From: Terfezia claveryi
Lineage: Eukaryota; Ascomycota; Pezizomycetes; Pezizales; Pezizaceae
NCBI GenBank assembly: GCA_015179025.1
Contig: WHUX01000038.1
Span: 62,001-126,000, forward strand
Length of the DNA stretch: 64,000 nucleotides
Reading direction: 5' to 3'
The notes beneath the pieces were generated by a model. That model searched no databases, was not told where the DNA came from, and saw nothing but the letters and a program-made list of their open reading frames with translations. Of this stretch, positions 26,348 to 37,155 are shown in pieces; the stretch's first letter is position 1; every line of letters starts with the position of its first letter. Position numbers and translations under genes: made by a program.

Positions 26348-26364
26348 TTCGAATTACCACGGTA
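26348..26364 (-). repeat. 17-bp end of the 27.7-kb miniature-element family
   Basis: On the minus strand this reads TACCGTGGTAATTCGAA, identical over 17 nt to 27679-27695, the left end of the miniature element together with its TA. It is probably the end of another, truncated copy. Confidence 0.5.
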
Positions 26365-27429
26365 GCGGAGAAGAACACGCAACTTTCGGAGCATTTACAG
26401 TACGTATTTCTAGGCGCAGAAATGGAATGTCAAACCCATTTAGGTAGCTGTTTGAAGCTTCGGATCGGACATCATTGTAAGATTACGAGATTATGAGGCG
26501 AGGAATTCTTGGTAGAGGAGAGTGAATTCGTTTTTTCCTACAATCTTGTATCGGGGTCATGCTAATGGTGCTTACAATGTTAAATTATCAGATTGATACT
26601 GTGAGTTCTCCCCAAAATAACGTCACTTGACATCAGTTAACTCATATACATACTGTATATATATACTCTTAATGCTAGTGTGGTAATTGCGCTCAAACTT
26701 GATGAGCCCCGCACTAGGAAACTAATGAACTGAATTGGGTTTCCTCAGGCAAAGGGTTTATCATCTACAGGCTGAGTCCTAGTAAAATCACAGTCGGCTA
26801 ATATAAATCTAAGGATTAACTGGCGTTGTTGATAGAAATACCTTGTGTTCATGCCTCTGTTCACCCCAATGCTTCGGGGACATGCTTCGGGGCAGATGGG
26901 CAGAGATTGTATTTACTAGAAGTTCCTGATAAGTTATGTCTGGATCTTGGGATTTTAACACCTTATGAGATGTCTCAGTTGCGGTCTTTATAGAGCCAGG
27001 CGTGTTGAGCAATTGTTCATGCTTCATATACCACGAGGTTATATCATATCTCATTATAGACAATTCGAAGTGAGCCTATATTGGTCGTTATTCAGACTTG
27101 CATCTCAGCGAGTATTATACCCGATGGCGGAATGGGAAGGTCAACATGGTTCATGACATGGGGGAAAAAATACAAATCATGTCACTCCATCGAACTGAGT
27201 TACTTAGTTATATAGTGCTCTATACCATCCGTGTACACACCTCTCGTTTGGGAAAAGTCGACTCAGCTGTGCTCGCTACTTAAGACTATCACAGAGAATT
27301 ATAAGCTATCAAACTCACTCCCATATATTTTTCTGAATATGTTTCCATAAAGATTTAAACTTTACAGTACAGAATAGTCATCTCATAAATTTGTATGTAA
27401 AAGGTTACACTGACAACTAAATTCTCGGT

Positions 27430-27558
27430 CTACAACACGCAAAATCCAGTTAACTTTTGGACAAATTGGTTGTATAGTTGATTTTTAACTAAGATTCTGA
27501 AAGTGAGTGGGGGTTATGAACATGGGTGGCGCGTTCCCTAACTGTATATATATATAAA
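27430..27558 (+). repeat. Direct repeat copy 1 (uninterrupted)
   Basis: Three blocks in order: A (CTACAACACGCAAAATCC), B (ACAAATTGGTTGTATA, within 27451-27476) and C (GTTGATTTT... through GTGAGTGGGGG and CATGGGTGGC, ending in a TATATA run). The same blocks recur at 27563-27980 with extra sequence between them. The family is not recognised. Confidence 0.7.
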
Positions 27559-27562
27559 CGCT

Positions 27563-27980
27563 CTACAACACGCAAAATCCTGTTCTCGTGCCAAGACTCT
27601 TTGTATCTGTCGCGAAATTATTATTCTGCTGCGAATGCCAAGATCAGGTTTAATTTTTGAACAAATTGGTTGTATATGTACCGTGGTAATTCGAATAAAA
27701 GAATCCCCTTCGAATAAAAGAACCCCCCCAAGAATAGGTTTAATTTATTACAGGCTAGTCGGGGTTCAGATATACTCTAGGTGATATTGAGACTAACAAT
27801 GTCGGAACCATCAGATGTCGGTTCTGATTGTTGTCGTGCTAGCCGTTGCGAGACATGGTATATGCAGACCCCAGCCCACCACTCGAACATAACCACGGTA
27901 GTTGATTTTTGATAAGATTCTAAAGTGAGTGGGGGTATGACCATGGGTGGCACGTATCCCTACTATATATATAAATATAG
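27563..27980 (+). repeat. Direct repeat copy 2, split by an insertion
   Basis: Block A is at 27563-27580, block B at 27651-27676 and block C at 27901-27980. C is about 80% identical to copy 1 by eye. About 70 bp of extra sequence separates A from B, and a TA-flanked unit at 27681-27898 separates B from C. Copy 1, with B and C adjacent, therefore shows the pre-insertion state. Confidence 0.7.
27681..27898. mobile_element. MITE-like insertion, 218 bp, TA-flanked, CCGTGGT/ACCACGG ends
   Basis: It begins CCGTGGTAATTCG and ends CATAACCACGG, with TA on both sides (27679-27680 and 27899-27900). It contains a 19-bp tandem repeat (TTCGAATAAAAGAA plus CCCC, at 27690 and 27709). It has no coding capacity. 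The inverted ends are short and the TA could in part be chance; the main support is the uninterrupted copy at 27430-27558 and matching end sequences at 26348 and 15539. Confidence 0.55.
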
Positions 27981-30470
27981 TGGCTTATTATTAAAGCCAT
28001 TTTATTTTAAATAATGCAGCAGCAAAGATCTACCGCACATACGTAATCTACTGATAACAGTAAAATCGTACTAGGGTAACTTTACCCATAATTTACAACC
28101 TCAATGTGTGGGGTGTAGGTAAACTTCTACCTTTGTTTACTCCACATGATAGTTTTGTATTTTAGCAGCTACTTTGTTTTGTTCCTCCATGTATGTCCTG
28201 CCCTGCAAAACAATTCTTTAGCATCACACAACGAGGAACCATCCACTAGAAGTCTATTCAGGTGCAATCTCCATTGCTTACAGTACATTTCGTGAGCTTC
28301 TGAGTGAAATATAGTGATCGCTGTTTGTGGGGATGCAAGCTCTGATTATATTTTAAATTGCGCAGTCAAGAGGTTCATGGTCATTTATACCGTAGAGACT
28401 GAGTTATTCGCTAGCGTAATTTCAATGTGACCTGCATAACAAGAGTTGTTTCTGTTGAACTTAACTAAGGAACTTCACCAGAAGCTACGAGGGGCTTGTG
28501 CCAACCAGACTACACCAGAAGGAGACGATCTGCCACTCCAACAGGTTTAGATTTGTCGAGCATCAGCAGCCACCGGGTATGCAGCTCACATTGAAATAAC
28601 GAGAAGTATTTGACTTCCGTTAAGTAGGTTACATAGGCTACGTATTGACGTATATTGGTGTCCGCCGGGTCTGATATATAATATATTTTCCATATATTGT
28701 AATTGACAGAGTGCTACTGTAAGGCCTGAACAACCTAACCAGTACGTTATTCGCCACTCCACGGACCATCGTCCGTGTGCATTGCTTCTTTTTTCATATT
28801 CTCGAAAAGCGAGTATCCAATCGAGACCCGTCAGTTGTATACCTGGGTCGTAGTTAATGCAGATGACCGCAGCTGCGTCTGGGCCCTGCACCCCATGTCT
28901 TGTATGTATCCACAGCGGAGGCAAATACCGGTAGGTAATAATGAATGTCGTGAGACCAAATTCCTTTCGTACTCACTGCTGAATGAAACATTTTTTCGTT
29001 CAAACTGGACGAGGTCCCACGCCACGCGGCTAGCATTGGCGTCCCGATATATCCGAGTCATTCCCTGCACACTGAATATATGACGTCCTTCATGAGCTAA
29101 TCAACTCATCTCACAGGAGTTGCAACTTATTAGGCTATTTTACCAGGCATGTACGGTACCGTCTCCACGTACCGTATGATTTCTCAGAAGGGGAACCGCT
29201 AGGGGAACCGATTGGCGAAAAGCCTAACAATATTGGTTCGGGGTCTGGGCATAACAAGTACAGTTTCTTATGGCGCAGCATGGGGGCACTAGTCTGGTTG
29301 GGGCACCTGCTGATGCTATCCCACGATAGTCTGGTTGGATCCCACGATGATAGTAGGCAACCGGCAATTTCAGTTTCAGGTATATTTCGTGGAAGCAATC
29401 GTATAGCAACGTTCGTTGACGATATGGGCAAAGGCTAGGGAGATATCTAGATACCCGATGTTTTATATACAAGCCATTGAAAGGCCTGTTCCTAGAAACG
29501 AGAGCATCTACTGAGGCGTTGTAATATCAGCATGGGATCAGGCGAAGATATCCTTTTCGATCGATTTCTCAATTGATTTCTTAGAACTGATTATAGCCTC
29601 GGTACTTTTTTAAACATTCTGCATGATCTCTTGCTCGGATTCCAATTGTTACATGTACATGTCTCTTCGAGATTAGAACATTCTATATACCGCTGCATGG
29701 CTGCATGGCTGCATGCCGATTATCACCGATGATGAATGGGTGGTGACACAGCTCCGGCGGGTCAAGCCGTCTGCCATCAAGTCAAGTTAACAGTCCTAGT
29801 GAGAGCCAGTGAGATCTAGATTGCAGACCTCGTGGGGTAAGCTCAGTACTTTGATTGGTCTGTTTTAGTCTCATGCCAGGGGTCTGTTTTGACGTTGAAG
29901 ACAAAGTCCTTTGCTTACTCACTTGGGAATTGTATGTATGTGAAAAAAAAAAAAACATCGAAATTAAAGCGGTCCTGGTAAGGTAGACTGACTGTTTGAA
30001 TTATACCAGAGAGGCAGCTTTTTACGCAGCTTCGGGGTCCGTATGGCAATGGAGATCCGGGTTATAAGAACGCCAGTTTCTATAGCGTTGCCTGCAACTT
30101 TATTACACACCTTCTCGCCCGTCAGCAGCAGCCAGAAGCGAGGAAGCCCAAGAAAGCATATATTTGCCTTCTCTGTTACCGTCACAAATATTTGTAACTC
30201 TCGACCTTTCCCTGCGTGGCTTCTAGGACTCCTCTGCAGCTTCACTCGACAAGGAGGGAAAGCAAAGCAAGACCACCGGAAGAAAGATATATCAAACGGT
30301 ATGTGATTTTGTCCATCCATAACTTTCCCCGTTCCGACAGTTTTTACTCGCGGGAGTTTGGTTGCTTTAAGAAGCCTCCGGGCACCTTATTCGCCAGTGC
30401 TGCACACACAGGATGCATTTCACAATTATACCATGGCGAATGAGAGCGTCGCTCTATCTGGGATTTGCGG

Positions 30471-30524
30471 TTCGCTGACTTGGCAACGGTATTGCAGTTC
30501 GCCGACTTGGCAACGGTATTGTAG
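30471..30524 (+). repeat. 27-bp tandem duplication upstream of PHO84-type gene
   Basis: Two units, 30471-30497 and 30498-30524, both containing GACTTGGCAACGGTATTG and differing at two positions; a third unit starts (TTCGTGG) and stops. It lies about 370 bp upstream of the phosphate transporter start. A regulatory role is possible but nothing in the sequence shows one. Confidence 0.8.
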
Positions 30525-30895
30525 TTCGTGGCTTTTTTTTTTTGGTGATCGCGCCGAATACGGCAACTCGCCATCTTTGGTACGTAGCATCTCCAAGCAC
30601 GGCCATCTCTCTCACACGATGCATCTCCTCAAGCTCTCTGTGGCCCGGCCGTACTACATCTACCACCCAATGTCAATCCTCAATATCTTTGCATTGGGAT
30701 TTCCAGGGGCATATTGCTTGCTATCTGTAGCACTCCAACCATCTCAACTAACGTCAGATGATTGGATGTTGTCTTGACTGGATGAACAGCTTTTCTAACG
30801 ATGGATGAATGTGCGGTGCAGATTGCTGGTTTACTACTGCAACCATTAAAGAATTCCTATCTTCCCAACACCAGAGTTCCACACCCACCAAAAAA

Positions 30896-32772
30896 ATGGC
30901 AGCGTTGGGGAAGACCTCCGGGGGCAACAGTGCGTTCAAGAACTTCAATAACCAGTTCTCTCATGTCACAGTATGTCCTCTCGATAGCTCCAGGCATCTA
31001 GGGCTGGGACACAGCTTAACCACGACATTGTTCTAGGATCCAAACGAGCGAAGAAGGCTGGCGTTGGCCGAAATTGACAAGGCTCCGTTTGGATGGTACC
31101 ATGTTAGAGCGGTCGTAGTTGCAGGGATAGGTTTCTTCACCGATGCCTATGATGTACGTTGTCCGCGCACACTTATCGAGCCTTCCATGGCAAAAACTGA
31201 CGGCTTTCCAGATTTTCGCAATCAATATGGTTACTGTTATGCTTGGTATTGTGTACTTCCCCAATGGTACTATCACCGAACATGCCGACACTGCGATTAA
31301 GGTTGCTACTTCCTGCGGTACCGTTGCCGGACAACTCGGATTTGGATGGTTGGCAGATGTCGTTGGACGAAAGAAGATCTACGGTCTTGAATTGATGATT
31401 ATCATTTTCACCACGATGGCACAGGCTTTGTCCTCTAACTCCGCATCAATAAGTATAACTGGGATCTTGATTTTCTGGAGGGTTATTATGGGTATCGGTA
31501 TCGGTGGCGACTACCCCCTCAGTTCTATCATCACTTCTGAGTGAGTACCCTCTCTTGTTTGTCCAGAAATGTTCCATATTAATGTCCCTGGCTCCTAGGT
31601 TCGCAACCACTAAGTGGAGAGGTGCAATGATGGGTGCCGTCTTTGCCATGCAAGGTATTGGTCAATTGGCAGCTGCACTGGTCGCATTCATCTGCACCGT
31701 TGCCTTCAAGGAACAACTCAAACCCGCCCAGACCTTTGCTACCTGTGACGACCACTGCAGACAGGCAGTTGATCGTATGTGGCGTGTTATTATTGGCTTT
31801 GGCGCCATCCCAGCTTGTATCGCTCTATACTATCGTCTTACCATCCCCGAAACCCCTCGTTACACCTTTGATGTCGCCAGGGATGTAGAGAAGGCCGCCG
31901 CGGACAGCGAAGCTTTCTTGAATAACCAAGCCTCCGGTGATGTTGATCAGATCCGACAAATGGAGGCCCTTGCCAATACAGAAGCCCTGGCCGTACCTAA
32001 GGCCAGCTGGGCAGATTTCTGGAGACATTACAGTCAGTGGCGATTCTTCAAGATCTTGCTCGGAACAGCTGGCTCATGGCTTCTACTCGATGTGGCCTTC
32101 TATGGCCTGGGTCTCAACAATTCCATTATTTTGAACACTATCGGATACTCCAAGAGTCCCAAGGTCTACGAGCAACTTCGTAACAACGCTGTCGGTAACT
32201 TGATCTTGATTTGTGCTGGTGCTGTTCCTGGTTATTGGGTTACCGTTTTCACTGTCGATACCGTTGGCAGGAAGCCAATCCAGCTGATGGGTTTCACATT
32301 CTTGACTGTTCTTTTCTTCGGTATTGGCTTCGGCTTCCACAAGCTCACGTCCAATGGCCTTCTCGGTCTTTACGTCCTCTGTCAGTTCTTCTTCAACTTT
32401 GGACCCAACGCTACCACTTTCATTGTTCCTGGAGAGTGTTTCCCCACCCGGTACCGCTCTACATCTCACGGGATAAGCGCTGCATCTGGAAAGATTGGTG
32501 CCATTCTGGCACAGACTTTGATTGGGCCACTCAGGACTAGGGGAGCACCTCCAGGATCCAACACTTCCCCATGGTTAAACAACGTCATGAATATCTTTGC
32601 TGGATTCATGGCTGTGGGAATACTTACTACACTTTTAATCCCAGAGACCAAGAGGAAGACTTTGGAACAGTTGGTATACGAGCTTTATGGTGAAGGGGAG
32701 GCCCAGGAGGAGGCTAGGATTGCTGCGGCCTCTGGTGCTCCCGAGCCAGATCCAAAGACTCTCAAGGCCTAG
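30896..32772 (+). CDS. PHO84: PHO84-type proton/phosphate symporter (MFS)
   Basis: High-affinity inorganic phosphate import at the plasma membrane, major facilitator superfamily, phosphate:H+ symporter family. Exons 30896-30970, 31037-31153, 31212-31540 and 31599-32772; introns are 58-66 bp (GTATGT...TTCTAG, GTACGT...TTCCAG, GTGAGT...TCCTAG). Product 564 aa. Motifs: WYHVRAVVVAGIGFFTDAYD in helix 1, GWLADVVGRKKIYG in the loop 2-3, GIGIGGDYPLSS in helix 4, SWLLLDVAFYGLGLNNS and DTVGRKPIQ in the second half, ending VPGECFPTRYRS...PETKRKTLEQL. Twelve membrane helices are expected, with a hydrophilic central loop around residues 280-330. Length and motifs fit a complete, working gene. No CACGTG Pho4 site was found in the nearest upstream few hundred bases. 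Confidence 0.95.
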
Positions 32773-34434
32773 AGTTTGGTTCTATATATTCTCTTTTGTT
32801 GTTGTTTTTATCACAGTTCGGCCTGACTGTATCACTATTGTCTTATGAGTGAGTATCGTTCTCCTCTTCTCTCAGGCAATTGGAGTTGTTTTTAGTGGTG
32901 TTTTTTTTGCTCTTTCTTTTTTGTGGGTGGGTATGTCTTCTCAAGAAGGCTTGAGATAAAAACGACAATGTTATATATGGTTATGCGGATGACTTGATCT
33001 CGCGGGTGGCCGACAAACCGAAGGGTAATATATGTAGTACATACTTTTCTTCTTAGCACAAAAGGGCTTTTTGTCGTAATTTAAGGCATTGGTGCATTAT
33101 ACGTATTGGTTGTTGGTAGAGAATATTACCACATACTTGATGAGCAAAAGATTGCTCGCATAGTAATAGAGTCTCGTGAAGTTTTCTGGTGCGCTTGGGC
33201 GTGGTGTGTCTCGATGATAGTGTATCTTGTCTTTTGATATCGCTCCAGCGGAGGAGTGGTGTCAGTCTGAAAAATAGTATAGTGATCCGGGAGCTCAGTC
33301 CAATGGATTTCATAATAATTCACCCATGCATAATGGCAAATATCCTGACTTGCGTCATATTTGAGGTTAGCTAGGCCCCTTCAAAGCGCTGTATTTCCTA
33401 TAACCTTTGGTGTATGAGAACGCTTGTTAGGCAGCGCAGGGGGTCTGGGCTAGGGAGATGGTAATGTACTAGCGATGTGGTGAAGGTGCAGTGCTGTGAA
33501 GACTCTGGTGAAAGTAGAAAAGAGAAAATAGGGCAGCCAGAGCGAGCGGGCAGTTGAGGGTAACAGCGAGCAGGGATCACGAATTTATCAGCCAGTCAGA
33601 AGAAAAATAATAAGAGGGAAGCGGAGGCAAGGTACCTTATGTAAAGCTGACTGCAAAAAAAGTCGGAAATGGAATCCCAAGAGGGAAGAAAAAAAAAGAT
33701 ATAACGAACCTAAGATGATAACGAAAACTGAGAACCTGAAAAGCAAGATTAGGCGGATGAGAGAAAGTTGAGGGTAACCCCTCGGGTGCAGGAGCGTTTC
33801 AAACATTGGTTGGGAAATCGCAGTATCTCGTAGAACTGTGGTTTACTGGATTTTGGTTAATATATCCTAGAGGCATCTATAGATCTTAGTCCATCTAATC
33901 TCTTGCATCGAGAGAGGTAGGGGGTTCGGTTTTCCCTATTCCCCATTTCCCTGTTCCCGCCCCCCACATGCTTTTCTTAATAAAGACGTGCTATTTCAAG
34001 GGGTTTTGGAAATTGAAAGGAGGTAAGGATTTTCCAACTGAGAGAAGGTATTTCCCCCGGCAGTATTCACGGGGCTATTCTCGCGGTGCCTAGGCATGTA
34101 TTTTCGGCTGATTCCAGAAGTATGCCAATCAGGGGCGGCAGAGTTTGGTGGGGTTAACAACAGGGGTTTTTTATCCATTTGCCCTAGAACCAATGGTGTA
34201 GGGGGTTGGCTTGTTTTGAATTTACTCTACGCCGTCGGCTATACATACACTCTAGGTACCGGTACATGCTAGAGGATATGAAGCTCGGCTGGAGCAAGTA
34301 GACGGAGTGGGCTCCACACCGCCCGGGATGTTTATATTATAGGGAGGGAAGACGCCGATCGGGATGCGGTTTGCCTGAGTCTAGAAGTTTCGAGTTTGAT
34401 AGGCCCGAGTCCGGTGTGAGTTGATCCCGATGCC

Positions 34435-35103
34435 TAGTCTGGTTGAAGCCTAAGCAACCGACCGACTGGAAAATGATCATGTCTATCTGTTGATCATGTC
34501 TATCTGTTGATCATGTCTATCTGTTGTTCATCCGGGGGGCCCTTCGGGTATGGAAACCAAAAGTATATGTAACAGGCAGGAAATGAAAGTGAGGTGATAA
34601 CCAAAATACATGTATGATTCCTGCACAACAGCCTGAACATCACCAGACTACCTCTATCTGAAGAGAACTAGACTATTCGGAAGATTGATATTGATATGGT
34701 TGCAAACGGGACAGGAGAGAAGGATCCACAGTACATCGGAGGGCAGCAGCCCCTTCTCTGATTTGTCTTGTCACAATTCAAACCCAAAAACAGTTGCTCC
34801 AATAACACCGCCGCTTATTGAAGCTGAATTGGGTTGAGGGGTCATCTGTCGAGCCGTCTGGGCGCACCTGCAGCCGCATCTGCAGGTCAGTGTGTCGGCA
34901 TCGAGGAGCCGTTGACGAATCCTCCGTCTGGTCCAAGACGGACGATTCCATTGCGCGATGATCTGGGCCGGCCAAGCAGGGCCTGAAACACGCGTGGGAT
35001 CTGGCTGATGTTCGGTAGCACTGTTCCGAGAGTGGGGGGGGGAGGGGGGTGCACGATCTATCTTTGAAGGAATAATGAAGGGATGGAATGTGCAACCAGA
35101 CTA
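34435..35103. mobile_element. Possible 669-bp element bounded by TAGTCTGGTTG inverted ends
   Basis: The left end TAGTCTGGTTG (34435-34445) and the right end CAACCAGACTA (35093-35103) are perfectly inverted, each with one more matching base outside (C...G). The inner sequence has no coding capacity that I recognise. If TA is the duplicated target, the inverted repeat is only 9 bp. Two unrelated copies of the motif could also give this arrangement. Confidence 0.35.
34475..34525 (+). repeat. Tandem repeat, 17 bp x 3
   Basis: Three perfect copies of GATCATGTCTATCTGTT, followed by a partial, diverged fourth (GTTCATCC). Confidence 0.95.
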
Positions 35104-35212
35104 GGGATGAATACAGATAATAATGATTTTTTTCTTACCTTCTATCAGCTTGGCGATTGCGGGAATCAAGACTACCAGACAGCTGGGGGCAAAGGGGAGA
35201 GAGGTTGGGTAC

Positions 35213-35249
35213 GGGGGGAGGGGGAGGGGGAGGGGGAGGGGGAGGGAGG
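35213..35249 (+). repeat. GGGGGA tandem array, quadruplex-prone
   Basis: About six runs of five or more Gs separated by single As on the plus strand. Such a tract could form a G-quadruplex. It lies about 520 bp upstream of the esterase-like gene. Confidence 0.85.
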
Positions 35250-35769
35250 TCTCTGGTTCTTTTGCACATGTGACTTTCTCCATATAATCCCCCTTTACCT
35301 TTTGGTTTTCTCCGAATTATGTTAAAAGCCGACGTCCTCCAGAGGCGCTGAGTGGGAAGGAGGACAGGTCTAGGTAGGGGAGAAGAGGAGAGACCCTTTC
35401 AAGACGCTATTCAGCAATACCCAGGTGTCTTTGTCCTTTGCGGCGCAATCAGACAGCACCATAGCCAGGACAGGACAGTCTTGTCCACTCACACTCATTT
35501 TACTACGCTCATTGTCAGTCAATACAATTACAGTCCTACGGAGTCCCTGTCGGGGCTTTCCAACAAACGACAAAGTTGTACGAACGAAAAGCTGGCCTCG
35601 GGCTGAGCTGGACGGCTCTCCGTCTGTCGGTACTACGCATACCAACAGCAGAATCCGAAAGCAGAACGTTGGTACCATTTGTTGTTTGATTGTCTGTCTA
35701 TATACCCCATCTATATACCCCATCTTTTAGGATTTTTCACAAAAGTCAAGGCTATCGCTCTTTCTGCCG

Positions 35770-37155
35770 GTGAAAACAGCAACAGTTTTCTACGTCCAGC
35801 CCTTCAACATGATTCTCTCCCTCAGCCAAACCCGCCGCTTCACCCTTCTCATCCTCCTCGCCCTCTTCACCGGTATTCTCTTTCTCTCCTTCGTCCCAAC
35901 CTCCCACAGCTACTACTCATACTACATTCCACCACCACACTCGAGTTCCCCCTCCTCAGCAACACACCAGCCCTCCACCCCTTCCCCAACCGACCCAAAC
36001 TGCGACCCATTCCAACAAAATACCCACCTCCACTACAACAAAACCTACCCTTTAGAAACCCACTTCACCACCTACGACCACACCTGCAAAGCCTCCCATC
36101 CCCTCTGGGTCACTCAGCTCTGGGAGCTAGAGCCCAACGACCCCCCCCTTGAGGCATTCAAAGACAAAACCGTCCTCTTAATTGGAGACTCTGTTGACCG
36201 GTATCTACTGTATGACTTGTGTACGTTCCTCAACGGGACATTCTCAATGCATCCAATTGATAGTTATAAAAAAACTATCAATCCTACGGTGATTAAAGCA
36301 CACCATGCGCTACCGCGGTCGTGTGTTATTGATGGACCAAGTGGAAGACAGGGGTTGGTGTTGTTGAGTTATTTCTTTTATGGGTTTGACGAGAACGATA
36401 TGTGGAAGGATAAGGTGTCGACTTGGTCGGAGCCGCCGAGGTTTAAGGATCGTTGGGAAATGTTTGAGTTTGAGGCCTATCCGAGTATATTTGGCGAGGA
36501 AGGGATACTCGCTGGGAGGGATGGACCGGATTTGGTGATTGTGAATATGGGATTCTGGGAATTGGCTAGGTTCGATAGGTTAGATGAGCAGCAGCAGTTC
36601 AGGGAGGGTGTTGATGATACGGAGTTGGTGGACCCCGTGACGGTGACGGAAGAGTTTGTGGAAGAGTTTATTGGGAAAACGGTGGACCTTTTGGGGAGAT
36701 TGAGGAGGCTGGTGGGGGGTAATGCTAGGATTAGGTGGAGGCAGATGCATACTCCAAAAATTTCGACGGGGCCGTATTTTGTCGACAATATTACAAGGAC
36801 GAAGAAGAAGAGTAGAGGAAGGTTTACGCCGGTGAAGATCAGGGTTTTGAATGAAGCTGCGGAGTGGGCGTGTGAGGTCGCGAGCGGAAATGAAATTGAG
36901 CGGAGGAGGAGGGAGAGGAGCGAGAGAGGGCAGTGGGAGAGAGGGGGGTGGAGGAGAGTGGAGGAGGAGGAGGTTCAAGAAGTTCAGGAGGATGGGAGGA
37001 TCACAGTGTGGCCAGTGGGGGAGTTGATGGCTCCGTGGCCGACAGGGCAGTGGTTGAGGGATGATATTCATCCGACGGATTCAGCGGGAGTGATGGTTTG
37101 GGGGGGTGGGGTGTGTGAGTATTTGGCGAGGACACTGAAAAGGAAGTCCGGATGA
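35770..37155 (+). CDS. Membrane-anchored SGNH/PC-esterase-like protein
   Basis: Single-exon frame of 461 aa; a second ATG 13 codons in (35809) would also serve. An N-terminal hydrophobic segment (LLILLALFTGILFLSF, about residues 28-43) looks like a signal anchor, followed by a Ser/Pro/His-rich linker. The catalytic-type motifs of the PMR5/Cas1-related (PC-esterase, SGNH) fold are present: block I LLIGDSVDRYLLYD at about 135-148 and block III DDIHPTD at about 430-436. FWELARFDR lies between. The likely role is an O-acyl transferase or esterase acting on glycans in the Golgi or at the surface; the substrate is unknown. A long basic-acidic insert (residues about 370-410) is GAG/AGG-repeat coded and probably disordered. 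Confidence 0.7.
   Translation: MKTATVFYVQPFNMILSLSQTRRFTLLILLALFTGILFLSFVPTSHSYYSYYIPPPHSSSPSSATHQPSTPSPTDPNCDPFQQNTHLHYNKTYPLETHFTTYDHTCKASHPLWVTQLWELEPNDPPLEAFKDKTVLLIGDSVDRYLLYDLCTFLNGTFSMHPIDSYKKTINPTVIKAHHALPRSCVIDGPSGRQGLVLLSYFFYGFDENDMWKDKVSTWSEPPRFKDRWEMFEFEAYPSIFGEEGILAGRDGPDLVIVNMGFWELARFDRLDEQQQFREGVDDTELVDPVTVTEEFVEEFIGKTVDLLGRLRRLVGGNARIRWRQMHTPKISTGPYFVDNITRTKKKSRGRFTPVKIRVLNEAAEWACEVASGNEIERRRRERSERGQWERGGWRRVEEEEVQEVQEDGRITVWPVGELMAPWPTGQWLRDDIHPTDSAGVMVWGGGVCEYLARTLKRKSG

Larger units (their letters stand above)
11842..30895. other. Gene desert of about 19 kb with repeat relics
   Basis: No intact gene is recognised on either strand. Open frames are short, lack domains and look like chance. 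The sequence is AT-leaning and rich in TA steps and GTAC/TATA palindromes. Just upstream of the transcription factor (12048-12120) is an ACACAC/CTCACT low-complexity stretch. Separate entries cover the hairpin at 19.8 kb, the coding relic at 24.8-25.8 kb, the hairpin at 25.86 kb, the direct repeats and MITE-like insertion at 27.4-28.0 kb, copies of an 11-bp motif, and a 27-bp tandem duplication near 30.5 kb. No reverse transcriptase, integrase or transposase motif was seen. Confidence 0.6.
32773..35769. other. Intergenic, 3 kb, with repeats
   Basis: Between the phosphate transporter and the esterase-like gene. It holds a possible TIR-bounded unit at 34435-35103, a 17-bp triple tandem repeat at 34475-34525 and a G-rich GGGGGA array at 35213-35249. 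Short frames (33398-33806, 34778-35095, 35370-35723) have no domain. No gene is supported. Confidence 0.5.

Noticed and set aside
11842..30895. Full-length retrotransposon or DNA transposon
   Set aside because: No LTR pair, reverse transcriptase, integrase or transposase motif could be read on either strand.
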